Shown: positions 7,282-15,035 of the stretch, piece after piece
Position numbering within the stretch: the first letter of the stretch is position 1
Layout: every line of letters begins with the position of its first letter
DNA from: JBOGVZ01 sp050692985
GTDB lineage: Bacteria; Actinomycetota; UBA4738; CALAEC01
Direction of reading: 5' to 3'
Assembly: GCA_050692985.1 (NCBI GenBank)
Contig: JBOGVZ010000056.1
Coordinates: 1-45,030, forward strand
DNA length: 45,030 nucleotides
Made by a program: the position numbers and the translations under genes
Notes under the pieces: generated by a model
Seen by the model: only the letters and a program-made list of their open reading frames with translations
The model's database searches: none
Told to the model about the DNA's origin: nothing

Positions 7282-9201
7282 TCACACTCTGGTGAAGATC
7301 ACGGCCAGGACGGCCACGCCGACGAACAGGAACACGGCGTAGCGCTGCACGTTGCCCGACTGGATGTACCGGAGCAGCCCCCCGGTCCACCCCGTGCCGA
7401 TCGCCACCCGGTTGACCGCCCCGTCCACGAGGCTGCGGTCCGTGGCCTCGGTGGCCCGTCCCGCCAGCCCGGCCAGCTTCCCGAACCCGTTGACCACCCC
7501 GTCCAGGATGTAGCGGTTCGACCAGTCGACCGCGGCGGCGATCCCGTACTGGATGGGGCGGACAATGCCCCGCAGGTAGATGTCGTCCAGGAAGTACTTG
7601 CGGTCGATGAACCTGTACAGGGGCCCCAGGCGCCGCAGCGGATCGCGCTCCCGGTACCACCGGTACAGGGCCCACCCCACGGCGATGCCCACCACGCCGA
7701 GCAGCACCGACAGGCCCGCCAGGCCGAGGGAGAACTCGGCGGCGTGGACCTCCTCGCCGAAGTGGACCAGGCCCCGGAACCCCCCGTCGACGAAGGGCGC
7801 CCCGAAGAACCCCGCCACGGCCGCCAGGCCCGCCAGGGTCACCAGCGGCACGGTCATCACGGGGCCGGACTCGTGGGGATGTCCGTGGCCGCGGTATTCC
7901 CCGAAGAACGTCAAGGCGATGGCCCGGGTCATGTAGAAGGCCGTCAGCAGCGCGGTCAGGCCGGCGATAACCCACACCCCGTACTGGGCCGTGAGGAACG
8001 CCTCGGCGATGATCTCGTCCTTGGACCAGAACCCGGCCAGCGGGGGGATGCCCGCCAGCGCCAGGGACCCGATCACGAACGTCCAGAACGTCCACGGCAT
8101 CGGCTTCCGCAGCCCGCCCATCTCGGTCATGCGGTTCGTGTGGACTGCGTGGATCACCGAGCCGGCCCCCAGGAACAGCAGCGCCTTGAAGAAGGCGTGG
8201 GTGAAAAGGTGGAACAGCGCGGCCGAGTACCCGGCCGGCCCCAGCCCCAGTGCGGCCATCATGTACCCGAGCTGGGACACCGTGGAGTACGCCAGGACCC
8301 GCTTGATGTCGTCCTGGACCATGGCCAGCAGGGCGGCGATGAACATCGTGGTGGCCCCGATCACCGCCACGAACACCAGGGCCTCGGCGGAGGCGGCGAA
8401 CACCGCGAACAGCCGGCCGACCATGTAGACGCCGGCAACCACCATCGTGGCCGCGTGGATCAGCGCCGAAACGGGGGTGGGTCCGGCCATGGCGTCGGGC
8501 AGCCACACGTGGAGCGGGAACTGGGCCGACTTCCCGATGGCCCCGCCGAACAGCAGGAGGGCCGCCACCGTGAGCAGGCCCGCGGCGATCTCCCCCCCGG
8601 CCGCCATCTCGGTGATCTCGGGGATGTTCGTGGTCCCCGCGCCGATCGTCAGGACGAAGACGCCGAACACGAACGGCACGTCGCCCGTCCGGGTGGTGAT
8701 GAAGGCCTTGTTGGCCGCGTCGGCGTTCTCCTTCTCCTCCCAGAAGTGCCCGATCAGCAGGTACGAGCAGATGCCCACCAGCTCCCACCCCACCAGGAGC
8801 TGGAACAGGTTGTTGGCGATGACCAGGTTCAGCATCGAGCCCGTGAACAGCGACAGGGCCGCGAAGTACCAGGTGTACCGGGGCTCCCCCCGCATGTATT
8901 CGATCGAGTAGATCTGGACGAGCAGCGCCACCACGGTGACGACGATGAACATCATCGCGGTCAGGCCGTCCACGTTCATCCCGATCTCGAAGCGGATGCC
9001 GATGTCGAACCACTCCCAGGAGCGCTCGGCCTCCGCGCCGCCCAGCGCCTCGAAGAACACCAGCACCGACATCACGAACGAGGCCCCCGTGGCCAGGATC
9101 GCCAGCCCGGCCCCCTGGAGCGGGGTCCGCTTGCCGAAGAAGATGATCAGGAAGAAGGCCGCCAGCGGCAGGATCGGGATGAGCCACGCCTGCTCGATCA
9201 T
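7282..9201 (-). CDS. nuoL: NADH-quinone oxidoreductase-like subunit L (cluster 1)
   Basis: The 639-residue product carries the NuoL core KSAQFPLHVWLPDAMAGPTP-VSALIHAATMVVAGVYMVGR and LAGIPPLAGFWSKDEI. The C-terminal 150 residues correspond to the region that in complex I forms the long lateral helix along the membrane arm, ending in a hydrophobic anchor (AVFLFVGVAVLAVIF). NuoL is the distal proton-pumping subunit. The length is close to that of other NuoL proteins. The gene begins 7 bp after the nuoK1 stop, in contrast to the 211-bp gap at the equivalent place in cluster 2. Confidence 0.95.
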   Translation of the reverse strand: MIEQAWLIPILPLAAFFLIIFFGKRTPLQGAGLAILATGASFVMSVLVFFEALGGAEAERSWEWFDIGIRFEIGMNVDGLTAMMFIVVTVVALLVQIYSIEYMRGEPRYTWYFAALSLFTGSMLNLVIANNLFQLLVGWELVGICSYLLIGHFWEEKENADAANKAFITTRTGDVPFVFGVFVLTIGAGTTNIPEITEMAAGGEIAAGLLTVAALLLFGGAIGKSAQFPLHVWLPDAMAGPTPVSALIHAATMVVAGVYMVGRLFAVFAASAEALVFVAVIGATTMFIAALLAMVQDDIKRVLAYSTVSQLGYMMAALGLGPAGYSAALFHLFTHAFFKALLFLGAGSVIHAVHTNRMTEMGGLRKPMPWTFWTFVIGSLALAGIPPLAGFWSKDEIIAEAFLTAQYGVWVIAGLTALLTAFYMTRAIALTFFGEYRGHGHPHESGPVMTVPLVTLAGLAAVAGFFGAPFVDGGFRGLVHFGEEVHAAEFSLGLAGLSVLLGVVGIAVGWALYRWYRERDPLRRLGPLYRFIDRKYFLDDIYLRGIVRPIQYGIAAAVDWSNRYILDGVVNGFGKLAGLAGRATEATDRSLVDGAVNRVAIGTGWTGGLLRYIQSGNVQRYAVFLFVGVAVLAVIFTRV

Positions 9202-9208
9202 CTCCCGC

Positions 9209-9517
9209 TCACCACTTCAGCAGGTTGACTTCGTCGACGTTGATGGTCTGGCGGTTGCGGAAGATCAGGATGACGATGGCCAGCCCGATCCCCACCTCGG
9301 CCGCGGCCACCGTGATCACGAACAGGGCGAACACCTGCCCCGCCAGGATCTGGTCCTGGAGGAGCTGGGAGAACGCCACCAGGTTGACGTTGACCGCGTT
9401 CAGCATCAGCTCGATCGACATCAGCACCATGACCGCGTTGCGTCGGGCCAGCACCCCGTAGATCCCGATCGAGAACAGGGCCCCGGAGAACACCAGGACC
9501 ATGGGCAGGCGGATCAC
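9209..9517 (-). CDS. nuoK: NADH-quinone oxidoreductase-like subunit K (cluster 1)
   Basis: A 102-residue protein with three hydrophobic segments and the NuoK hallmark RRNAVMVLMSIELMLNAVN, including the membrane glutamate of the second helix. It ends VDEVNLLKW, a typical NuoK tail. The start is GTG at 9517, overlapping the nuoJ1 stop as GTGA. A longer upstream reading merely overlaps nuoJ1 and is Arg/His-rich, so it is rejected. NuoK forms part of the proton path linking the quinone region to the pump subunits. Confidence 0.93.
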   Translation of the reverse strand: MIRLPMVLVFSGALFSIGIYGVLARRNAVMVLMSIELMLNAVNVNLVAFSQLLQDQILAGQVFALFVITVAAAEVGIGLAIVILIFRNRQTINVDEVNLLKW

Positions 9518-10005
9518 GGCTCGTCCCTCCGGGCCAGGACGATGGCGCCGACCAGGGCGGCCAGCAGGAGGAACGACACCACCTCGAACGGCAGCACGAA
9601 GCTCGTGAACAGCTGCTCGCCGACGCCGGCGGTCCGCGTGGTGGTGATGCGGATCTGGGCGTCCCCGAAGGCGTCCCACACCAGGAGGCCCAGCCCCACC
9701 GCCACGCCGGCGGCCACCACCGCGGCCAGCCCCCGCTGCTGGTTGTCCAGGGCCTCACGGCCGATCGGCGCCCGGGTGAGCATCAACCCGAACAGGAGCA
9801 GGACCACGATGGCGCCCACGTAGATCAGCACCTGGACCCACGCCACGAACTCGGCGGCCAGGAGAAGGTACACCCCCGCCACCGCGGCCAGCGCCCCCAC
9901 CAGATAGAGGGCGGCGTGGACCACGTTCTTGGAGGTCACCATCCGGAGGGCGGACACCGTCCCGGCCACGCCGAGCACGGCGAGGATCCACTCCTGGGTC
10001 GTCAC
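9514..10005 (-). CDS. nuoJ: NADH-quinone oxidoreductase-like subunit J (cluster 1)
   Basis: A 163-residue membrane protein with about five hydrophobic segments. It has the NuoJ pattern KNVVHAALYLVGALAAVAGV followed by LLAAEFVAWVQVLIYVGAIV, in which the third-helix region is linked to proton transfer in complex I. The start is GTG at 10005, overlapping the nuoI1 stop (TGA 10004-10002) as GTGA. It is shorter than NuoJ2 (191 aa), which has an Ala/Glu/Pro-rich tail absent here. Confidence 0.93.
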   Translation of the reverse strand: MTTQEWILAVLGVAGTVSALRMVTSKNVVHAALYLVGALAAVAGVYLLLAAEFVAWVQVLIYVGAIVVLLLFGLMLTRAPIGREALDNQQRGLAAVVAAGVAVGLGLLVWDAFGDAQIRITTTRTAGVGEQLFTSFVLPFEVVSFLLLAALVGAIVLARRDEP

Positions 10006-10937
10006 TCGCCGCCCTCTTGGGCCCCGGCCCGCGCGGCCCGGATCGCCGCAGCCTTGGCCCGGCCCTCGGCCACCCGCCGGTCGGTGCCCTTGGCCAGCTC
10101 CTCCTGGAGCACCCGGTCGTAGGTGCCCTGGTCCGGCTCCACCTCTGCTCGCACCTCGTGGGGCGGGGGCTGGGCCTCCCCGGTGGCGGGGCTCTCCGGC
10201 ATGGCCGCCGCCGGGGCGGCGGCCTCGCGCTCCCCGGGGGGCTTCTGGGCCTGCTCGTCCGGCGGGGCCACCTCCGTACGGTCCGGCACCAGGGGCGCCG
10301 GGGCCTCCGCCACCGGCGGCTCAGCGGCGCCCGGGCGGGCCACGGGGGCCGCTGAGGTGGGCGCCTCGGACACGGGAGCGGGGGCCTCCTCCAGCGGCTC
10401 GGCCCCCTCCTCGAGCTCCGGGGGAGGCAACACCGTGTACGTCCACTCGTCGAGCCGCTCCTTCTCGTGGGTCAGCTCGTCGATGCCGTAGGTGGCGTAC
10501 TCGAACTCCGGGCTCCAGAACAGCGCGTCGAACGGGCACACCTCCACACAGATCCCGCAGTACATGCACAGGGCGTAGTCGATGGCGAACCGGTCCAGCA
10601 CCTTCGCCGACCGGGCCCGGCCACCGGAGGCGGGCTCGTGGGTCTCCTTGTGGGCCTCGATGTAGATGCACCAGTCGGGGCACTCCCGGGAGCACTTCCA
10701 GCACACCGTGCAGTTCTCCGGCTTGAGGGCGATGACCCCCCGGGTCCGGGGAGGGAGGTCCGGCTTCTCGTGCGGGTACTGCTGGGTGATCGAGCGCGAC
10801 AGCAGGTGCCGCAGCGTCACCAGGAGGCCCTTGATCAGCCCGAGGCCGGGGAAGCCTCGACGCACGGGCCGGTCGGCCACCTCCTGCTCGACCATGCCCC
10901 GGGGGAGATCGGTCTCGGTGGCCACGTCCTCAGTCAC
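10002..10937 (-). CDS. nuoI: Complex I-like 8Fe ferredoxin subunit I with a long Ala/Pro-rich tail (cluster 1)
   Basis: The 311-residue product is about twice the length of NuoI2 (153 aa). Residues 28-170 are the NuoI domain with two [4Fe-4S] motifs, C76-C79-C82-C86 and C124-C127-C130-C134, which in complex I hold clusters N6a and N6b between the peripheral arm and N2. From about residue 171 to 270 there is a Pro/Ala/Glu-rich, probably disordered linker. The last 40 residues form a predicted helical module, TYDRVLQEELAKG-x2-RRVAEGRA, that closely matches the N-terminus of the protein encoded at 44774. Tail composition and codon use match the gene, and both sides are in frame, so this is not an annotation artefact. 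Confidence 0.93.
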   Translation of the reverse strand: MTEDVATETDLPRGMVEQEVADRPVRRGFPGLGLIKGLLVTLRHLLSRSITQQYPHEKPDLPPRTRGVIALKPENCTVCWKCSRECPDWCIYIEAHKETHEPASGGRARSAKVLDRFAIDYALCMYCGICVEVCPFDALFWSPEFEYATYGIDELTHEKERLDEWTYTVLPPPELEEGAEPLEEAPAPVSEAPTSAAPVARPGAAEPPVAEAPAPLVPDRTEVAPPDEQAQKPPGEREAAAPAAAMPESPATGEAQPPPHEVRAEVEPDQGTYDRVLQEELAKGTDRRVAEGRAKAAAIRAARAGAQEGGE

Positions 10938-10949
10938 CCCTCGCGCTCG

Positions 10950-11942
10950 TCACGACACCAGCACCTTCACCACGGCCGTCACCAGGATGTTCGCCAGCGT
11001 CAGCGGGATCAGCACGATCCACGAGAACCGCTGGAGCTGGTCCTCCCGGAGCCGGGGAAAGGTCGCCCGCAGCCAGATGATCAGGAACGAGACGGCCCCG
11101 ATCTTGGCGGCCATCCAGATCGGCTCCGGGATGAAGCCCAAGCCCGGCGGGGCCAGGTACCCCCCCAGGTACAGCACCGAGGCCACCGCCGACAGGACCA
11201 CGATACCCGCGTACTCTCCCAGCAGGAAGAAGGCGAACTTCAGCCCCGTGTACTCGGTGTAGGCCCCGAAGATGATCTCCGAGTCGGCGATCGGCATGTC
11301 GAAGGGGGTCCGCACCAGCTCGGCCAGGGAGGCGACCACGAAGATGACCATGCCCACCGGCTGGACCAGGCCGAACCAGAAGCTGCGCTGGGCCTCCACG
11401 ATCCCCACCAGCGACAGCGTGCCGGCCAGCATGGCCACCGACACCGCCGCCAGGATCAGCGGGAGCTCGTAGGCGATCAGCTGGGCCGCGGCGCGCACCG
11501 CTCCGATCAGCGAGAACTTGTTGGCCGAGGCCCACCCGGCCATCAGCACCCCGATGACCTGCACCGAAGAGATCGCCAGCAGGAAGAACAGCCCCACGTC
11601 GAGGTCCTCGATCCAGATCGTCTGGCCGAACGGGATCACCACGAACGTGAGGATCACCGGGATCAGGAACACCGCGGGAGCCAGCGTGAACACCCACCGG
11701 TCGGCGGCCCGCGGGATCACGTCCTCCTTCTGCACGAACTTCACGCCGTCGGCGATCAGCTGGGCCCAGCCGTGGAAGCGGCCGGCCTCCATGGGCCCCA
11801 GGCGGTGCTGCATGTGGGCCAGGACCTTGTGCTCGGCATACCCCACGGCCAGGGGCGCGGACAGGAACACCAGCATGACGAGGGCGGCCTTGACCAGGGC
11901 CACCACCCACACGTTCGAGAAGAACGTCTCGACGAAGCTCAC
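10950..11942 (-). CDS. nuoH: NADH-quinone oxidoreductase-like subunit H (cluster 1)
   Basis: 330 residues from GTG at 11942 (VSFVETFFSNVW), preceded by GGGGAG. An ATG at 12002 in the same frame would add a Lys/Arg/Pro-rich leader overlapping nuoC1 by 26 nt and is less likely. NuoH forms the quinone-access chamber at the foot of the peripheral arm. The usual AERKV-x-RLGP-x-GP segment appears here as YAEHKVLAHMQHRLGPMEAG, followed by LIADGVKFVQKEDVIP. His replaces the canonical Arg, unlike NuoH2 (WAERKV). ELVRTPFDMPIADSE matches the family's acidic loop. The diverged chamber fits a complex with a different partner set. Confidence 0.92.
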   Translation of the reverse strand: MSFVETFFSNVWVVALVKAALVMLVFLSAPLAVGYAEHKVLAHMQHRLGPMEAGRFHGWAQLIADGVKFVQKEDVIPRAADRWVFTLAPAVFLIPVILTFVVIPFGQTIWIEDLDVGLFFLLAISSVQVIGVLMAGWASANKFSLIGAVRAAAQLIAYELPLILAAVSVAMLAGTLSLVGIVEAQRSFWFGLVQPVGMVIFVVASLAELVRTPFDMPIADSEIIFGAYTEYTGLKFAFFLLGEYAGIVVLSAVASVLYLGGYLAPPGLGFIPEPIWMAAKIGAVSFLIIWLRATFPRLREDQLQRFSWIVLIPLTLANILVTAVVKVLVS

Positions 11943-11976
11943 CGCGGCTCCCCGGGGAGGTGGATCCGGCGGGGGA

Positions 11977-12504
11977 TCACTCCTCCTCCTCTTCCTCGAC
12001 ACCCTCCTCGGCCCCCGGCCACGGCTTGGCCACCCGGGTCATGAGGACGAAGTCCTTGCGGAGCGGGTATCCCTCGAACTGCTCGGGGAGCACGAGCTTG
12101 ACGAGCTGGGGATGGCCGTCGAACCGGATCCCGAACAGCTCCCACGTCTCCCGCTCGTGCCAGTTGGCTCCCGGGTAGATCTCCACCAGCGACGGGCAGT
12201 GGGGGTCCTCGCGGTCACAGGCCACCTTCACCCGGACGGCGTGCCGGCGCGACGTGGACCACAGCTGGGTCACCACGTCGAACCCGTCCTCCCCCCGGTC
12301 GACCGCCGAGGTGAAGTCGAAGAAGTCGCAGGCGAAGGCGGTGTCGTCCCGCAGGGTGACGACCATCTCCCGGTAGCGCTCGGGCACGATGCGCACCGCG
12401 GCCTGCCCCTGGGCGTCGTCGGCCTCCACCAGGTCCCGGCCGAACCTCGCCCGGAGGCGCTCGGTGATCTCAGCTCCGGACAGGGGCCCCGGTGAGCTTG
12501 CCAC
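11977..12504 (-). CDS. nuoC: NADH-quinone oxidoreductase-like subunit C (cluster 1)
   Basis: 175 residues. The C-terminal half has the 30-kDa subunit signature: LVEIYPGANWHERETWELFG followed by HPQLVKLVLPEQFEGYPLRKDF. The protein ends in a run of acidic residues (EEGVEEEEEE) not present in NuoC2. NuoC is part of the peripheral arm beside NuoD. The ATG at 12504 lies inside the end of nuoB1 (35-nt overlap), so a slightly later start is possible. The next gene in cluster 1 is nuoH; the nuoD normally found here is absent. Confidence 0.92.
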   Translation of the reverse strand: MASSPGPLSGAEITERLRARFGRDLVEADDAQGQAAVRIVPERYREMVVTLRDDTAFACDFFDFTSAVDRGEDGFDVVTQLWSTSRRHAVRVKVACDREDPHCPSLVEIYPGANWHERETWELFGIRFDGHPQLVKLVLPEQFEGYPLRKDFVLMTRVAKPWPGAEEGVEEEEEE

Positions 12505-12982
12505 TCCACTTCTCCCGGATGTCTTCGTGGGCGATCTTCTCCTGCAGCTTGATGATGCCGTGCAGCAGGGCCTCCGGCCGCGGAGGGCATCCGGGGACGT
12601 AGACGTCCACCGGGATGATCTGGTCGACCCCCTTCGTCACCGAGTACGAGTCCCAGTACGGGCCCCCGCAGTTCGAGCAGGAGCCGAACGAGATCACGTA
12701 CTTGGGGTCGGGGATCTGGTCGTAGACGCGCTTCAGGGCCGGAGCCATCTTGTCGGTCACCGTCCCGGCCACGACCAGCAGGTCGGCCTGACGGGGACCG
12801 TGGGCGAAGGGGATGACCCCCAGGCGGATGAAGTCGTGCTTCGACGTGGAGGTGGCGATGAGCTCGATGGCGCAGCACGCCAGGCCGAAGTTCATCACCC
12901 ACAGGGAGTAGCGCCGCCCCCAGTTCAGCAGGAACTTGACCGGCTGGAGCTCGGTGAGCGGGGTGCGCTCGATCAGGCCCAC
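12470..12982 (-). CDS. nuoB: NADH-quinone oxidoreductase-like subunit B (cluster 1)
   Basis: 170 residues from GTG at 12982, preceded by a G-rich ribosome-binding site and overlapping the end of nuoA1 by 10 nt. The ligands of cluster N2 are present: GLACCAIEL, GSCSNCGG and YVPGCPPRPEALL. N2 is the terminal iron-sulfur cluster that reduces quinone at the NuoB-NuoD interface. The text around these motifs (ATSTSKHDFIRLG, SNCGGPYWDSYSVTKG) differs from NuoB2 (AMGAGHYDVARWG, ASSGGMFNNYG), so this is a distinct subfamily and not a recent copy. Confidence 0.93.
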   Translation of the reverse strand: MGLIERTPLTELQPVKFLLNWGRRYSLWVMNFGLACCAIELIATSTSKHDFIRLGVIPFAHGPRQADLLVVAGTVTDKMAPALKRVYDQIPDPKYVISFGSCSNCGGPYWDSYSVTKGVDQIIPVDVYVPGCPPRPEALLHGIIKLQEKIAHEDIREKWSGKLTGAPVRS

Positions 12983-13341
12983 TTCAGCACCCCCTTCCGC
13001 CAGGCGTACACCAGCCCGGCACCCAGGATCAGGATGAAGATGGCCATCTCCACCACCGCGAACATCCCCAGCCGATCGAACACCACGGCCCAGGGGAACA
13101 GGAACACGCTCTCCACGTCGAAGATCACGAACAGGAACGCGTAGATGTAGTACCGGATCTGGCTCTGGGACCAGCCCTCCCCCACCGGGTCGATCCCGCA
13201 CTCGTAGGTGGTGAGCTTCTCGGGGAGCTGGCGCCGGGGGGCGATGGCGCGGGCCGCCCCGATGGCCACGGCGACCAGGCCCACCCCGAACGCGGTGAGC
13301 AAGACGATGGTCCCGTACGAGCGGAAGTAGACGTCGTCCAC
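12973..13341 (-). CDS. nuoA: NADH-quinone oxidoreductase-like subunit A (cluster 1)
   Basis: 122 residues with three hydrophobic segments and the NuoA hallmarks TTYECGIDPVGEG and FVIFDVESVFLFPWAVVF. NuoA sits beside the quinone channel. It is the first gene of cluster 1. The start is GTG at 13341, one base before a Rex-like operator, and no ribosome-binding site is visible. The predicted transcript would have a leader of only about 17 nt. Confidence 0.94.
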   Translation of the reverse strand: MDDVYFRSYGTIVLLTAFGVGLVAVAIGAARAIAPRRQLPEKLTTYECGIDPVGEGWSQSQIRYYIYAFLFVIFDVESVFLFPWAVVFDRLGMFAVVEMAIFILILGAGLVYAWRKGVLKWA

Positions 13342-13342
13342 T

Positions 13343-13371
13343 TTGTGAACCGTTTCTCAAGCTCGATTCTA
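13343..13371 (-). promoter_or_regulatory. nuoA1 promoter with overlapping Rex-like operator
   Basis: Reading on the minus strand, TAGAAT (13371-13366) is followed by CGAGC and then the 18-bp operator TTGAGAAACGGTTCACAA (13360-13343). This matches an inverted repeat at 7 of 9 half-site positions and resembles the Rex operator of Streptomyces (TTGTGAACGCGTTCACAA, from memory). The operator covers the expected transcription start, the usual position for repression. The same -10 / 5-bp / operator layout recurs at 30922-30950. Rex represses respiratory genes when NADH is low relative to NAD+. Confidence 0.65.
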
Positions 13372-13466
13372 CCTGAGCCCTCCCGGGTGGCGCGAAACGC
13401 CTCCCCGGCTCGCCCAGGCCACAGCGACACCGGCGCGGGGGGGTATCCAGGGGGCGACCGCTGCTG

Positions 13467-13472
13467 TATGAT
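13467..13472 (+). promoter_or_regulatory. Probable -10 box (TATGAT) of the small secreted-protein gene
   Basis: TATGAT, preceded by TG, lies 50 bp before the ATG at 13523. GGGGAGAGGGG between them serves as ribosome-binding site. This gene therefore has a conventional leader, unlike several neighbours. No good -35 is seen. Confidence 0.4.
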
Positions 13473-13522
13473 CCCCGAGCCAGCCTGGCCGTTTCGTCAG
13501 GTTCCTGGCACGGGGAGAGGGG

Positions 13523-13939
13523 ATGGGAATGAGACGGGCACGGATATCCGGCTTGACGGTGCTGATCGCGGCGCCGCTGCTCCTGGCTCACCCCACCATG
13601 GCGGGGAGCAACTACGAGTCCACGGCCAAGCTGAAGCTGATCGGCCACCTGACGGCCAAGGTCACGGTGGTGGCCCAGGGAGACCTGGTGACCGGGCCGC
13701 CGAACCCGAAATGCGAGGAGAGCCGCAAGGTGGTGATCCAGCGCAAGAAGGCGGGGAAGTGGACCAAGGTCGAGGCCGGCAAGACGGGTTCCCCGTTCGT
13801 TCAGGGACAGACGCCGGGCGTGTACAAGAGCGGGATCCCGGACAAGGCCGGGAAGTACCGGGTGGTAGCAAAGAAGAAGGCCGTCAGCGGGGGGGTCTGC
13901 GTCAGGGCCGTCTCGAAGATCATCAAGCACACCCACTGA
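13523..13939 (+). CDS. Small secreted basic protein of unknown function
   Basis: 138 residues starting MGMRRARISG, with a signal peptide to about residue 27 (PTMA-GSN). The mature part is Lys-rich with two cysteines about 60 residues apart (KCEES and GGVCVRA), which could form a disulfide. The pattern, including VVIQRKKAGKWTKV and AGKYRVVAKKK, suggests a small extracellular beta-sandwich of immunoglobulin-like type. I do not recognise a family. It is a single-gene unit between the two nuo operons, convergent with the polyprenyl synthase gene. ATG codons at 13523 and 13529 are both possible starts. Confidence 0.7.
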   Translation: MGMRRARISGLTVLIAAPLLLAHPTMAGSNYESTAKLKLIGHLTAKVTVVAQGDLVTGPPNPKCEESRKVVIQRKKAGKWTKVEAGKTGSPFVQGQTPGVYKSGIPDKAGKYRVVAKKKAVSGGVCVRAVSKIIKHTH

Positions 13940-13953
13940 GGCGGGACCGGCTC

Positions 13954-13983
13954 GTCCGGAGTTCGGTGGATCGTTCGCCGGAC
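13954..13983. terminator. Possible bidirectional hairpin between convergent genes
   Basis: GTCCGG (13954-13959) and CCGGAC (13978-13983) can pair across an 18-nt loop, in the 48-bp gap between convergent stop codons at 13939 and 13988. There is no T-run, so this is only a candidate terminator. Confidence 0.25.
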
Positions 13984-13987
13984 CGCG

Positions 13988-14992
13988 CTAGGCGGCCGCG
14001 CCGCAGCGGGAGGCGATGAACCGGGCCAGGTGCACCAGGGCCTCGCACGCCCGCCCGTCCGGTAGGTCTTCGGCTTCCGCCACGGCCGCCCGCACCTCCC
14101 GTGTCACGGCCTGCCGGGCGCGGTCCAGGGTCCCGTCGGAGCGGACGATGTCCAGGGCTCCCCGGAGGCGGTCTCCGTCGGGCGGCCCCGGCTCCAGGAG
14201 CGCCCGGAGCTGGTCGCGGCGGGTGGAGTCCTGGAGGGCGAAGATCACCGGGAGCGTGTACACGCCCTCCTTGAGGTCCACGCCGGGCTCCTTGCCCAGC
14301 GTCTCCTCGGTGGCGGTGACGTCCATGATGTCGTCGGACAGCTGGAACGCCAGGCCCAGCGCCTCCCCGAAGCGCTCCAGGCCGTCCACGACGTCGGCCC
14401 GGGACCCGGACAGCATGCCCCCCAGCCGGCACGAGGTGGCGATGAGGGCCGCAGTCTTGCGCCGGATGATCTCCATGTAGGCGGTCTCCTCGGCTTCGAG
14501 GCTCCCGGCGGCGGCGGCCTCGCGGATCTGGCCCTCGCACACCAGGGCGATCGTCCGGGCCAGCAGCCGGGTGACCTCGGTGCCCAGGTCCGAGGAGATC
14601 TCCGAGGCCCGGGCGAACAGGAAGTCGCCGGTGAGGATGGCCACCGTGTTGTCCCACCGGGCGTTCACCGAGGGGATCCCGCGGCGGGAGTCGGCCTCGT
14701 CGATCACGTCGTCGTGGTACAGGGTGGCCAGGTGGGTGAGCTCGATGGCCACCGCTCCGGGCACCAGCCGGGGGTCGCCGGGCTCCCCGAAGTGCCCGCC
14801 GAGCAGGATCAGCAGCGGACGGAACCGCTTGCCCCCGGCCGACAGCAGGTAGCCGGCCGCCTTCGACACCAGGGGAACGTCGGAGCGGGCGACCCGGCCG
14901 AGCTCCTCCTCCACCGCGGTCAGACGCTCGCGGACCTCGGCTTCGAGCACGAGGTCGGGCGCCTGCAGCTCCCTCCCAGCGACCCGGGTCAT
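13988..14992 (-). CDS. Long-chain all-trans polyprenyl diphosphate synthase
   Basis: 334 residues with GGKRFRP (53-59), a first aspartate motif YHDDVID (D94, D95, D98) and a second LSDDIMD. The residue five positions before the first motif is Ala (A89), not an aromatic. In this family that favours long products (C30 or longer), such as the menaquinone side chain. It probably makes the hepta- to nonaprenyl precursor of menaquinone from IPP. It follows nuoN2 by 43 bp and has its own probable leaderless promoter (TACCAT, 7 nt, ATG). I recall a polyprenyl synthase near the nuo genes of Streptomyces as well. Confidence 0.92.
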   Translation of the reverse strand: MTRVAGRELQAPDLVLEAEVRERLTAVEEELGRVARSDVPLVSKAAGYLLSAGGKRFRPLLILLGGHFGEPGDPRLVPGAVAIELTHLATLYHDDVIDEADSRRGIPSVNARWDNTVAILTGDFLFARASEISSDLGTEVTRLLARTIALVCEGQIREAAAAGSLEAEETAYMEIIRRKTAALIATSCRLGGMLSGSRADVVDGLERFGEALGLAFQLSDDIMDVTATEETLGKEPGVDLKEGVYTLPVIFALQDSTRRDQLRALLEPGPPDGDRLRGALDIVRSDGTLDRARQAVTREVRAAVAEAEDLPDGRACEALVHLARFIASRCGAAA

Positions 14993-14999
14993 CGTGGCG

Positions 15000-15005
15000 A
15001 TGGTA
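15000..15005 (-). promoter_or_regulatory. Probable -10 box (TACCAT) of the polyprenyl synthase gene, leaderless
   Basis: On the minus strand, TACCAT is followed by the 7 nt CGCCACG and then the ATG at 14992, with no ribosome-binding site. The box lies in the 43-bp gap after nuoN2, so the gene can be expressed apart from the nuo2 operon. The TANNATCG form is shared with other boxes in this window. Confidence 0.45.
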
Positions 15006-15035
15006 CCCGTTCGCCCCGCTGGCTACCCGGTGGAC

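Noticed and set aside
11943..12002. Upstream ATG start for nuoH1 at 12002
   Set aside because: It would add a Lys/Arg/Pro-rich leader unlike any NuoH and overlap nuoC1. GTG 11942 has GGGGAG upstream and gives the usual length.
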